NCBI RefSeq assembly: GCF_011947265.1
Contig: NZ_JAATHD010000015.1
Span: forward strand, 1-64,000
Reading direction: 5' to 3'
DNA length: 64,000 nt
Source of the DNA: Paenibacillus sp. HB172176
GTDB taxonomy: Bacteria > Bacillota > Bacilli > Paenibacillales > Paenibacillaceae
The position numbers were made by a program, and so were the translations under genes. The notes under the pieces were generated by a model that saw only the letters and a list, made by a program, of their open reading frames with translations, was not told where the DNA came from and did not search any database. Below, in pieces: positions 35,311 through 44,091 of this stretch (its first letter is position 1; each line of letters begins with the position of its first letter).

Positions 35311-38220
35311 TCATCCTTTCAGCCAGCCGTCCCGCAGCGCGAACAGCTCTCTCAGCTCATCTGTATTCAGCTCCGTAATCCAGTTGTCGGATTGGCCGAC
35401 AACCTGTTCATTGAGCGATTGCTTGCTTTCGATCATCTCGTCGATCTTCTCTTCCAGAGTGCCAAGCGTGATGAACTTATGCACCTGCACCTGCTTCGTC
35501 TGCCCGATGCGGAACGCACGATCGGTGGCTTGATTCTCGACAGCCGGATTCCACCAACGGTCGAAGTGGAAGACGTGATTGGCGGCGGTAAGATTAAGCC
35601 CCGTGCCGCCAGCCTTAAGCGAGAGCACGAAGGCCGGGCATGGCTCCGCCTCGGACTGAAAGCGAGTGATCATCTCATCCCTCTTGCCCTTCGGAACACC
35701 TCCATGCAGATAGGGAACGGGCATGCCCAATTCCCGCTCCAGCATCGCCTGAAGTCTGCTCCCCATCTCCACATATTGCGTGAAGATCAGGCAGCGCTCG
35801 CCTTCCGCCGCGATTTCCTCGCACATCTCCAGCAATCTGGCCATCTTGCCCGATCTGTCCAGAGTCCAAGAGGCGGCATCGTCCTCATGGAGCATTAGCG
35901 CGGGATGATCGCAAAGCTGCTTCAGCTTGGTCAAGGTCGCCAGGATCAGGCCTCTTCTCTGCATCGCTCCCAGCGTGTCCAGCTTCTCCATCAAATCCGA
36001 GACCGTATTCTCATATAATGCGCCTTGCTCAGCCGTTAGATTCATATAGCTCTTCGACTCGATCTTGTCAGGTAGGGACAGTTGTATCGCAGGATCCTTC
36101 TTCACCCTTCGCAGCATGAACGGCTTGACCCAGCTCTGCAACCCTTGTATCAGCTTCTCGTCTCGGGATCGCTCGATCGGCGCGACGACCGCCTTGCGGA
36201 AATCATGCAAGCTTCCCAGATAGCCCGGATTGATAAAATCATAGATCGACCATAGCTCCGTCAGTCTGTTCTCCATCGGCGTGCCCGTCAAGGCAAGTCT
36301 GTGCTTCGCGGATAATCTTCGGATCGCGCCCGATTGCTTCGTATACACATTTTTAATATTCTGGGCTTCATCCAAACATAAGGCGTTCCAATCGATCGCG
36401 CAGAGATCCTCCTCGTCAAGCTGAGCGAGCGAATACGAGGTAATGACTAGATCGTATGGCTGCACGTCGTCGCGAAGCTCTTCTCCCTTCAGGCGCTTGC
36501 TTCCATAATGCAGCAGAACCTTCAAGCTGGGCGCGAATTTCGCCAGCTCCTTCTCCCAGTTCCCGATGACTGAGGTTGGGCAGATCAGCAGAGACGGACC
36601 TTCTTCCAAGCACGCTTCCTTCATGCAGATGAGATAAGCCATGAATTGAATCGTCTTGCCGAGCCCCATGTCATCGGCCAGCACGCCGCCGAGGCCGAAT
36701 TGTCTGAGGAACAGCATCCATGACAGCCCTTGCTGCTGATAGGGACGCAGTTCTCCGAGAAAGCTGGCCGGCGGATCGATCAGCGGAATTTGCGAGATAT
36801 GCTGCAGCTTCTGGAGCCAAGCCGTCAAATGCTCGTTAAGCTCGACCTCCGCTTGCAGATCCGCATCGAGATCTCCGCTTATATCAAGCTCGGAGCCTCC
36901 CCGCAGATGCATCTCCAGCACATCGCGGAAGGACAAGCCTTTCCGCTTCCCAACGCGCTTCATCCATTCCTTGATTTGGGCCACATCCTTCGGGTCCAGA
37001 TGCACCCATTCCTCCCCGACTCGGAAGAGGCGCTTGTTCTCCTCCGCCATCTGAAGAAATTGCGACTCCGTCAAATCCAGATTGCCAAGGGCAAGCTTCC
37101 AGTCGAATTGCATGATCTGGTTTAAACCGAACATCGGCTGAGCCGATGAGCCCACGGATGATTTCAGCTTCGCCTTCAACCGCAGCTTGCGGGAACGAAC
37201 GGCTTCCCACCACGCGGGAAGCAGCACGGCGCTGCCTGCTTCGAGAAGCTTGATGCTTCCCTTCTCGAGAAACTCCCAAGCCTCTTGCTCGGTGAGCTTC
37301 TCCCTCAGTTGCTTGTGCTGAGGACCGTCTTCCAAATGAGGGAGCAGCAGCAGCCATTTCGCCGTTTCCTTCTGGAGCTTCTCTGGAAGCAGCGGCTGCC
37401 AGCCCTCGGGAATCGCGGCCGCTTCCTCCCCGCTCTTCTCCAGCAAGAAGAAAGCTTCGTCCTCTTGTCGCTGCTGCAGCCGCATCCAGCTTCCGCCTTC
37501 CCGGTCTTGAATGGCCCTGTGCAGCTCCCAGCCCGTCTCTTCCTGAGGCTCGGTTAATTGCAGCGCGATACGGAACGGCAGCGTATCCTTCTCGAGGCCA
37601 ATGGCGATCAGCCACTCCTCTTCATCCCCGCCCTTATGTCTGAGCACGCCATCTCCAGCCTTGGCGCCTATCGCCTGCCAAGCCTTCGCAGCGTCCGGAT
37701 TGACGCTCATGATCTCTTCGATCGCAGCGCCGAGCCATGCATCGATATTCGCGTCTCCGTGCTCCCTCGCCGCCAGAAGCACAGTCTCCCACTGCTCGGA
37801 GAGCTCCTCCCGCTCCTTCGGGAACGCAAGCTTCCAGCCGCGCTCCTCCTCTGACCATTTGCTCCAATCAGGCAAGAACCAGCCTTCTATCATTGCCGCC
37901 CGCATGATCGCCGCCGCCCGCATGAGCACGGATAATCTTTCGGACCATTTGATCTGCAATAGCTGAACATGCGCTGGACTCCACATATAGTCAACGGCTT
38001 GCAGAGGCGTCAGCCTAAGAAAGCTGACGCCCCCTCTTCGATCCTCCTCTACCTCCGTTCCGTACCAACTGGCTTTATGCCAGCCGAACAGCAAAGAACG
38101 AAGTCTGCCTTCGGACAGCTCTGACTGATCGTCCCCGAACAAGACCAGGCAGGAACGATTCTCCTCCTGCGACCAATGTCCGTCTACCTTGAGACTTCGA
38201 ATGTTCGTTAATCCCCTCAT
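35311..38220 (-). CDS. ywqA: SNF2-family DNA helicase/translocase (YwqA-like)
   Basis: 969 residues. The N-terminal half (about 1-480) is a bacterial SNF2-associated region. The motor follows: LADDMGLGKTIQ (motif I), LDEAQNIKN (DEAQ box), LTGTPMENRL (III), then the C-terminal lobe with SLKAGGTGLNLTAANHVFHFDRWWNP and ATDRAFRIGQ (V-VI). ATPase motifs are intact. The ATG at 38220 overlaps the SWIM stop (ATGA). B. subtilis has the same pair as ywqB-ywqA. Probably remodels protein-DNA complexes; targets unknown. Confidence 0.94.
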   Translation of the reverse strand: MRGLTNIRSLKVDGHWSQEENRSCLVLFGDDQSELSEGRLRSLLFGWHKASWYGTEVEEDRRGGVSFLRLTPLQAVDYMWSPAHVQLLQIKWSERLSVLMRAAAIMRAAMIEGWFLPDWSKWSEEERGWKLAFPKEREELSEQWETVLLAAREHGDANIDAWLGAAIEEIMSVNPDAAKAWQAIGAKAGDGVLRHKGGDEEEWLIAIGLEKDTLPFRIALQLTEPQEETGWELHRAIQDREGGSWMRLQQRQEDEAFFLLEKSGEEAAAIPEGWQPLLPEKLQKETAKWLLLLPHLEDGPQHKQLREKLTEQEAWEFLEKGSIKLLEAGSAVLLPAWWEAVRSRKLRLKAKLKSSVGSSAQPMFGLNQIMQFDWKLALGNLDLTESQFLQMAEENKRLFRVGEEWVHLDPKDVAQIKEWMKRVGKRKGLSFRDVLEMHLRGGSELDISGDLDADLQAEVELNEHLTAWLQKLQHISQIPLIDPPASFLGELRPYQQQGLSWMLFLRQFGLGGVLADDMGLGKTIQFMAYLICMKEACLEEGPSLLICPTSVIGNWEKELAKFAPSLKVLLHYGSKRLKGEELRDDVQPYDLVITSYSLAQLDEEDLCAIDWNALCLDEAQNIKNVYTKQSGAIRRLSAKHRLALTGTPMENRLTELWSIYDFINPGYLGSLHDFRKAVVAPIERSRDEKLIQGLQSWVKPFMLRRVKKDPAIQLSLPDKIESKSYMNLTAEQGALYENTVSDLMEKLDTLGAMQRRGLILATLTKLKQLCDHPALMLHEDDAASWTLDRSGKMARLLEMCEEIAAEGERCLIFTQYVEMGSRLQAMLERELGMPVPYLHGGVPKGKRDEMITRFQSEAEPCPAFVLSLKAGGTGLNLTAANHVFHFDRWWNPAVENQATDRAFRIGQTKQVQVHKFITLGTLEEKIDEMIESKQSLNEQVVGQSDNWITELNTDELRELFALRDGWLKG

Positions 38221-39812
38221 GTGACCAGCTTCCCTTTCCACAGCTCTTCCTGCAACGCTCTAAGACGCTGATGTTTCACCGTCAGTCCATTAAGATAGAC
38301 CTGCCATTTATGCGTTTCCTTCGCGGTCTTATAGAGCTTCTCCAGCTTCTTCAGATGCTTCACCGCCATACGGTAGCCCTGCCTGTTGCGCGATTGAATC
38401 GCCGCTTCAACGGCTTGATGATAGAGCGGCATCAAAGCGTGCGGAGCGGCTTTGGCCGCCTCGCGAAGCTCGGTTGCTTGAATATCCTCCGGCTTAATGC
38501 CGATTAGCAATTGCAAATCCGCCCACTGCGGATATTGCTTCTTGGAAAGCCAATGCTCGGAGAGCTCCGAATACGAGTAAGGCAGGAGCTCTGTCATATA
38601 TGTCATCCATACGGGCTGTTCCCCCTTATCCTCGTCGGCTTTGCGGCAAAGCGCCATAAACGGACCGATATTCCGAAAATTTCGGTTGGCGTAAACGCGC
38701 TCGTACAGGAAGCTCATCCACTGCTCTGCGAGCGCCCACTTTCCCTCTTCCATCCGCTGCGCGGCACAGGGATAGATCAATCGCTGGCAGCGATCGAAGG
38801 GACAATCGGAGAAGAAGCGTATCGCATCCAAATCACGCTCGTCGTAGAAGCTTAGCATAGCAAGCACAATTGTATAAAAAGAAGCGTCCCGTTCCTCGCT
38901 TCTCGCTTCGCGATATTCCTCATTCAATTGACTCCGTTCATTCTCGAACCACGCTTTGTTGCTGGACAGCTTCTCGCATAACGCGATATAGATTTCTCCC
39001 CATTCGAAGAGCTGTTTGTCAGACAGCAGAGCTCTTCTCTTGGCGAATGCGGTAATGGCAGGAACAGCGCTCAGTTCGAGTTCTTCCATTCCCTCGGGCT
39101 CCAGCTCATTCACGAGTGTAATCGCATGCTCCAGCCATGGCTCCGCCATTCTCTGGAACGAAATTTCATGATAATAGCGGCTGAAGCTGTCGACGGAGTT
39201 GATCGCATGCTCGGCCTGCTCAAGCACGAATAAGATTCCCGTTATCCAGTGCAGCCGCTGCAGTCTCTTGTCCCAATCCCTTGATAATCCCTTCAAGCTG
39301 GATAGGACCGGCTGCAGCGCATGCAGCGAATGGCGGCATTTCTTCCAGCTGTCTCCATATTCGGCTTCCATCCAGCTCAGCCATTGCTCGGCGCCGTCTC
39401 CTGAGCCAGTTCCTTGCTCCTCTGCTTGTTCCTGCGCCGCAGCCTCCTTCGCGCCCCGATTCATCAGCTCGCTCGCCGGAAGGAGACCTAATATACGAAA
39501 GTAGGCGCGTTCCGCTTGCGCAAAACCGCCCTCATAATTGTCGCAATATTGGAAGAACACCGCAGCCATATGCTTGCAGAAGCCGCCGAACGGACATGTG
39601 CAATGGCTAAATTTGAAATGCTCCGCATCAATGACAATCGCATAGACATCCGAACCGCGCACAATGCCCGTAAGCGTATGATGCATGGTCGCCTCCGCCT
39701 TCTGAACATTGCCGTTCCGATAATAATTCCATCCACGCTTCACGATCGTGCTGGAAATCTGTTCGCCGATCTGCTGTTCAAGCGTGCTTTGCAGCTTCTC
39801 CATAAGACGCAT
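38217..39812 (-). CDS. ywqB: SWIM zinc-finger protein (YwqB-like)
   Basis: 531 residues. The SWIM motif CTCPFGGFCKHMAA near residue 65-80 gives the C-x-C...C-x-H zinc site; the rest is helical. SWIM proteins next to SNF2 genes are common and the pair is thought to act together on DNA. I placed the start at ATG 39812 after GAAGGTGAG. The frame is open to 39908, but it then includes the previous terminator and a TATACT promoter element. Confidence 0.9.
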   Translation of the reverse strand: MRLMEKLQSTLEQQIGEQISSTIVKRGWNYYRNGNVQKAEATMHHTLTGIVRGSDVYAIVIDAEHFKFSHCTCPFGGFCKHMAAVFFQYCDNYEGGFAQAERAYFRILGLLPASELMNRGAKEAAAQEQAEEQGTGSGDGAEQWLSWMEAEYGDSWKKCRHSLHALQPVLSSLKGLSRDWDKRLQRLHWITGILFVLEQAEHAINSVDSFSRYYHEISFQRMAEPWLEHAITLVNELEPEGMEELELSAVPAITAFAKRRALLSDKQLFEWGEIYIALCEKLSSNKAWFENERSQLNEEYREARSEERDASFYTIVLAMLSFYDERDLDAIRFFSDCPFDRCQRLIYPCAAQRMEEGKWALAEQWMSFLYERVYANRNFRNIGPFMALCRKADEDKGEQPVWMTYMTELLPYSYSELSEHWLSKKQYPQWADLQLLIGIKPEDIQATELREAAKAAPHALMPLYHQAVEAAIQSRNRQGYRMAVKHLKKLEKLYKTAKETHKWQVYLNGLTVKHQRLRALQEELWKGKLVT

Positions 39813-39866
39813 GCTCACCTTCACCCGCTTCCCTTCCGAAGAAAATCGCATAATGACTAGTATATC

Positions 39867-39900
39867 AAAAAAAGGCCCAAACGACGAATCGATTCGGGCG
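39867..39900 (-). terminator. Terminator of the TPR gene
   Basis: GCCCGAATCG...TTTGGGC stem followed by CTTTTTTT on the minus strand, about 40 bases after the TPR gene stop. A -10-like TATACT for the SWIM operon follows at once. Confidence 0.75.
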
Positions 39901-39938
39901 TAAGTCATTGATCAAACAGAAGCGCAAGAGTCCATCTG

Positions 39939-40607
39939 CTATTTGCGAAGCAGAAGCCGGAGCGCCCAGCCTCTCTCGGCGCGCTTCCTGTAACGGGGAA
40001 GACTTCGGTACATGCGCAATCCCTCTTCAGCCGCGGCTTTCGCTTCCTGCTCTCTTTGCATTGATTTATAAATGTCGGCCAGCCTGTAATAGGCTTCGCA
40101 GGAAGAGGATTGCAGCTCTTGGAAGGCGCTCAAATACGTCAGCGCCAGTTCTTTGTCCTTCTGCGCGTGCATCACTGCCAGTCGCAAATACGGCTCGCCG
40201 TATTTCACTCTCGGATTGAGCTCCAACGCTCGAAGCATGAAGCGATTGCCGCGATCCCTGTCGCCAAGCTTCCAGCAGCAATGCCCCAGATCATCCCAGA
40301 ATTCCGCCGAATCCTCCAGCACCTCTTGCAGCGGCTCCAGCAGCTTCAGCGCTTCCTTAAACTTCTTGCGCTCAATGAGCAGGCGCGCAAGCTCCTGCTT
40401 GGCGGATACGAGATTGGGCGAATTCTCGATTTGGTCCTTCAGCGCGCGAATCCGTTTTCCTTTTTTGAGCGGCTTCAAGATGCTTGGGGTGAGCCCGACA
40501 AACCGCCGATCAAGCACATACAGCAGGACAAGCACGACAATAATCGCCAGAATGGGATTGCCGAGCAGCCTGTTCAGAATCAAAAACAAGATACCGAATT
40601 TAAGCAT
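39939..40607 (-). CDS. TPR-repeat membrane-anchored protein
   Basis: 222 residues. An N-terminal hydrophobic stretch (about 1-32) is followed by basic KPLKKGKRIRAL, then about four TPR-like repeats (SAKQELARLLIERKKFKEAL, AEFWDDLGHCCWKLGDRDRG, EAYYRLADIYKSMQREQEAK). It is likely a membrane-tethered scaffold facing the cytoplasm; function unknown. ATG 40607 is 5 bases after GGAGG; an ATG four codons earlier lies within that site. Confidence 0.85.
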   Translation of the reverse strand: MLKFGILFLILNRLLGNPILAIIVVLVLLYVLDRRFVGLTPSILKPLKKGKRIRALKDQIENSPNLVSAKQELARLLIERKKFKEALKLLEPLQEVLEDSAEFWDDLGHCCWKLGDRDRGNRFMLRALELNPRVKYGEPYLRLAVMHAQKDKELALTYLSAFQELQSSSCEAYYRLADIYKSMQREQEAKAAAEEGLRMYRSLPRYRKRAERGWALRLLLRK

Positions 40608-40730
40608 AAATTCCTCCATGATTACAATTGTTTCTTTCTCTGTCTTTCTTCCATTGTAGCATGATTAATTTGGAAATTGATCATAATAACGTGAGATCTT
40701 TGCCAAAATCGCACAAAGGAGCGTTATTCC

Positions 40731-42314
40731 ATGAATTCGGATAAACACACCAAGAACTCCTCCTCAGCAAGCTTGACTACTCGCCAGGGCCACCCCGTAA
40801 CCGATAACCAGAATATTCGGACAGTAGGCAGCCGAGGGCCGTCCACGCTGGAAAATTATCATTTCATTGAGAAAATATCGCATTTCGACCGCGAGAGAGT
40901 GCCGGAGAGAGTCGTTCACGGCCGAGGAGCCGGAGCGCACGGTTACTTCGAAGCCTACGGAGAGCTGGGCGGCGAGCCGATTTCCGCTTACACCAGGGCG
41001 AAGCTCTTTCAGGAGAAGGGCAAGCGCACGCCGGTATTCGTGAGGTTCTCCACCGTTATTCACGGGACGCATTCCCCCGAAACGTTACGGGATCCGCGAG
41101 GCTTCGCGACCAAGTTTTACACAGAGGACGGCAATTGGGATTTGGTGGGCAATAACCTGAAAATCTTTTTCATTCGGGACGCCATGAAATTCCCGGATAT
41201 GGTGCATGCGTTCAAGCCCGATCCCGTCACGAACGTGCAAAGCATGAAGCGCTTCTTCGACTTCGTGTCCCAGTCTCCTGAAGCGACGCATATGATTACG
41301 TTCCTGTTCTCGCCGTGGGGAATTCCCGCGAATTATCGGCAGATGCAAGGCTCTGGCGTGAATACCTACAAGTGGGTGAATGCTGACGGCAAGGCGATAC
41401 TAGTGAAATACCACTGGGAGCCGCTGCAAGGCATTCGCAATCTGACGCAAAGGGAAGCCGAACAGCTTCAAGCGAAAAATTTCAATCACGCGACTCAGGA
41501 TTTATATGAAGCGATTGAGAAGGGAGATTTTCCGGCATGGGAGCTTCAGGTGCAATGGATGAGCGACGATGAGCATCCTGAGCTCGATTTCGATCCGCTG
41601 GACGACACCAAGCTTTGGCCGGAAGATCGTTTCCCCATGTATCCCGTTGGCAAGATGGTGCTCGACAGGAATCCCGACAATTACTTCGCCGAGGTCGAGC
41701 AAGCCGCTTTCGGGACGGGCGTCTTGGTTGACGGACTCGATTTCTCCGATGACAAAATGCTTCAGGGCCGCACCCTTTCCTATTCCGACACGCAGCGTTA
41801 CCGCGTTGGAAGCAACTATCTGCAGCTGCCGATCAACGCGCCGAAGACGAAGGTGAACACCAATCAACGCGACGGCAACATGGCCTACAGAATCGATATC
41901 GCCGACGGTCAGAATCCGCATGTCAACTATGAGCCCTCTTCGCTTGGCGGCTTGAGCGAGGCCTTACCTTCTGGGACAGCCTATGAACCTCAGTATCACG
42001 CCAAGCTGACTCGCGCACCGATCGAGCGTCAGAACAATTTCAAGCAGGCTGGAGAGACCTATCGGCAGCTGGAAGCATGGGAGCGAGACGAGCTCATCTC
42101 CAATCTGGTCGAAGCCTTGGCAACCTGCACCTCGTATATTCAAGATAAGATGGTGCAGTATTTCACGGAAGCCGATTCGGATTATGGGAAGCGAGTGTCG
42201 GAGGATCTTCGGGCCATGTCGGAATCCTCTCCCATGGAGCATGTGGGCACCCCTGCCGCCAACCAGGGTATGGAGGCCGCCGAGGAACTGGGGCATTCGA
42301 CGGACGGATACTGA
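40731..42314 (+). CDS. Haem catalase
   Basis: 527 residues. Catalytic His63 in ERVVHGRGAGAHGYF, Asn in WDLVGNNLKIFFIRD, and the haem-ligand Tyr in LSYSDTQRYRVGSNY. Breaks down hydrogen peroxide in the cytoplasm. Length fits a small-subunit monofunctional catalase with a short C-terminal extension. AAAGGAG precedes the ATG. A clear PerR box was not found upstream. Confidence 0.96.
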   Translation: MNSDKHTKNSSSASLTTRQGHPVTDNQNIRTVGSRGPSTLENYHFIEKISHFDRERVPERVVHGRGAGAHGYFEAYGELGGEPISAYTRAKLFQEKGKRTPVFVRFSTVIHGTHSPETLRDPRGFATKFYTEDGNWDLVGNNLKIFFIRDAMKFPDMVHAFKPDPVTNVQSMKRFFDFVSQSPEATHMITFLFSPWGIPANYRQMQGSGVNTYKWVNADGKAILVKYHWEPLQGIRNLTQREAEQLQAKNFNHATQDLYEAIEKGDFPAWELQVQWMSDDEHPELDFDPLDDTKLWPEDRFPMYPVGKMVLDRNPDNYFAEVEQAAFGTGVLVDGLDFSDDKMLQGRTLSYSDTQRYRVGSNYLQLPINAPKTKVNTNQRDGNMAYRIDIADGQNPHVNYEPSSLGGLSEALPSGTAYEPQYHAKLTRAPIERQNNFKQAGETYRQLEAWERDELISNLVEALATCTSYIQDKMVQYFTEADSDYGKRVSEDLRAMSESSPMEHVGTPAANQGMEAAEELGHSTDGY

Positions 42315-42377
42315 CGGTTCCGGTAATCAATTGAGGTAGTCTAAGATGAGTTTTGAAACCTTGAAGGTCAAATTTAA

Positions 42378-42421
42378 AAACAGACCAAGCGATGTTGGGC
42401 AAAATCACTTCGGTCTGTTTT
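42378..42421. terminator. Terminator after catalase
   Basis: Arms AAACAGACC / GGTCTGTTT (42378-42386, 42412-42420) with T runs on both strands, between converging catalase and gerE. Confidence 0.75.
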
Positions 42422-42454
42422 GATTATATACGCGATGAATTCTACAATATCGAC

Positions 42455-42482
42455 GAAAAAGACAGCATCATAACATGCTGTC
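42455..42482 (-). terminator. gerE terminator
   Basis: Stem GACAGCAT / ATGCTGTC (42461-42468, 42475-42482) followed on the minus strand by TTTTTCG. About 90 bases after the gerE stop; no gene is seen between. Confidence 0.75.
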
Positions 42483-42569
42483 TTCATACAATCCATCTTT
42501 CTTGCATGTAAAAGGCTGTCACCCTGACAATCAGGAATGAAAATCCGGCTTGGCATCCGGTTGATTGGG

Positions 42570-42794
42570 TTAAATTTGCAACTCCCCAAGCTTAATTAGC
42601 TCGACAACCGCTTGCGAACGACCTTTGACGTTCAGTTTTTGCATTACATTCGAAATATGGTTGCGAACGGTTTTCTCGCTGATAAATAGCTGTCCAGCAA
42701 TATCTCTTGTTGTTTTATCCTGCACCAACAGCTCGAATACCTCTCGTTCACGATGCGTCAATAAAAACTTGCTCTTATGGTCGCTTCCCTTCAA
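42570..42794 (-). CDS. gerE: Spore coat regulator GerE
   Basis: 74 residues, the exact GerE length: a lone LuxR-type helix-turn-helix (LLTHREREVFELLVQD, ISEKTVRNHISNVMQKL, GRSQAVVELIKLGELQI). GerE acts late in the mother cell on coat genes and moderates SigK. TTG start after AAGGAGGGGTGA. A SigK-like promoter lies upstream. Confidence 0.96.
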   Translation of the reverse strand: MKGSDHKSKFLLTHREREVFELLVQDKTTRDIAGQLFISEKTVRNHISNVMQKLNVKGRSQAVVELIKLGELQI

Positions 42795-42857
42795 AGTTTG
42801 TCACCCCTCCTTGCTCGGGTTTTTATGGTATAACAAGGTCTAGGGATACAGTCAACT

Positions 42858-42886
42858 TATCATATGAAGGGGGGGAGCAAGTGGTG
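42858..42886 (-). promoter_or_regulatory. SigK-type promoter of gerE
   Basis: Minus strand CACC (42883-42886), 16 bases, CATATGATA (42858-42866), close to the SigK consensus mACm-N16-gCATAnnnTa. gerE is known to be transcribed by SigK in Bacillus. Confidence 0.6.
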
Positions 42887-42931
42887 CTGTCTATGCGGAA
42901 TTTGGGCACATTAGACCGAATTCCGCTTCAT

Positions 42932-43639
42932 TTATTCATCCATCTCCGCATGTACGATGAGGCGATGCGTCGGATTGACTAGCGGATCGCATGTAATGAG
43001 CGTCAAGAGCTTGTCGGTCTTGTTGTAATTCAACACGGACACGTCAGTCGGATCGACAATCAATACTTCATACACCGTATAAGTAAACTTGCCTTTCTTC
43101 GTCTCGAGCGTAATGGAATCGCCGACTTCAACCTCGTTCAAGCGATTGAACAGACTGCCGCGCTTCTTCATTCGATGCGCGGCGATCGCCGTATTGCCGA
43201 CTTTGCCAATCGCAGCCGTCTCCGATAGATGCACGGCGGCATGGTTCATATTCGAGGCGGTCGCTCCCTCGAGAACGGGCAGCGTCAGATCGATCTTGGG
43301 AATTTTCAGCGAGGCTATCGCGCTCGGCTTCGCGACCGTGTTCGTCGGAGCAGGAGCCGAAGCCTGGGGCGAAGGCGAGCCTGCCGGCTCTGTCACGGAC
43401 GGCGTCAAAGCGTCTTCGCCCCACGCGTCACTCCCGGCCGCCGCTTCATCCTCGAACAGGTTCGTTAATCCCTCGTACTGATCGAGCGCCTCCTGCTCCG
43501 CGAGACTGCCCGACATTTCCTCGTCCCAAGCCGACAGAAGCTTCGCCTGCTCTCGCTCGTTATGCCAAGCGTTCAGCTTCGGATAGGCCAAAATCATAAT
43601 GCCTGCAACCACCAATACAACAGCTATCGCTTTTCTCAT
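42932..43639 (-). CDS. Class D sortase
   Basis: 235 residues. N-terminal membrane segment (about 4-20), a charged then Ala/Pro/Ser-rich linker to about 115, and the sortase barrel. Catalytic His is in IAAHRMKKRG, Cys in LITCDP and Arg in THRLIVHA. It joins a sorted surface protein to the wall. ATG 43639 overlaps the gtrA stop by 4 bases with GGGGGGAG upstream. No LPxTG substrate is encoded nearby. Confidence 0.92.
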   Translation of the reverse strand: MRKAIAVVLVVAGIMILAYPKLNAWHNEREQAKLLSAWDEEMSGSLAEQEALDQYEGLTNLFEDEAAAGSDAWGEDALTPSVTEPAGSPSPQASAPAPTNTVAKPSAIASLKIPKIDLTLPVLEGATASNMNHAAVHLSETAAIGKVGNTAIAAHRMKKRGSLFNRLNEVEVGDSITLETKKGKFTYTVYEVLIVDPTDVSVLNYNKTDKLLTLITCDPLVNPTHRLIVHAEMDE

Positions 43640-44091
43640 TCCACTCCCCCCGTTTCCACTGCTTTTCCGCCAGCGAATACCCACTTCTTGCTTCCATAGA
43701 AATTAACGAATACGATAAGAACCGTAATGACGGCCTTGGCAAGAAGCGGCCGAATAGCAAGCCACTGAGCGACTGCCGCCAGCAGCGCCACGGATAATGC
43801 CAGCATCATCAGATTCCAGAGCAAGAAACGCAGCGCCTGCTTATAATCCATCGATCTCCGCTTGACCGAAACAACGTCCTTTGCGACCTTCCTTCGGAAC
43901 GTGATGCTGCTATTGAGCAGATAACTGTTCAGCATGCCGGCGCTGTATCCGCAAACCTGAGCAACAGCATAATGCACGGAAAGCCAATTGAGCAATGCGA
44001 AAACAGTAAAATCAACGCTTGTATTCAAGACGCCTATGAAACCGAACGCGATAAATTGAAGCAAATGGGGTCGATTTCGCATGCTAGACAT
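43636..44091 (-). CDS. GtrA-family membrane protein
   Basis: 151 residues with four membrane segments (FIAFGFIGVLNTSVDFTVFALL at the N-terminus is the GtrA signature; FYGSKKWVF near the end). GtrA proteins are thought to flip undecaprenyl-phosphate sugars across the membrane. Start at ATG 44091, which overlaps the GT2 stop by 8 bases; the longer open frame runs back over the GT2 gene. Confidence 0.9.
   Translation of the reverse strand: MSSMRNRPHLLQFIAFGFIGVLNTSVDFTVFALLNWLSVHYAVAQVCGYSAGMLNSYLLNSSITFRRKVAKDVVSVKRRSMDYKQALRFLLWNLMMLALSVALLAAVAQWLAIRPLLAKAVITVLIVFVNFYGSKKWVFAGGKAVETGGVE

Noticed and set aside
35038..35898. Long plus-strand open frame (286 codons) over the SNF2 3' end
   Set aside because: It is a shadow of the SNF2 gene and the 59-residue gene on the other strand, begins across a hairpin, and has no recognisable domain.
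40620..40730. PerR box before catalase
   Set aside because: Only partial likeness to TTATAATnATTATAA was found; not enough to claim.
42880..42982. Short plus-strand frame with GGGGGGGAG ahead of a GTG
   Set aside because: Only 34 codons, antisense to the sortase end and to the gerE promoter; the G run is better explained as the SigK spacer on the other strand.
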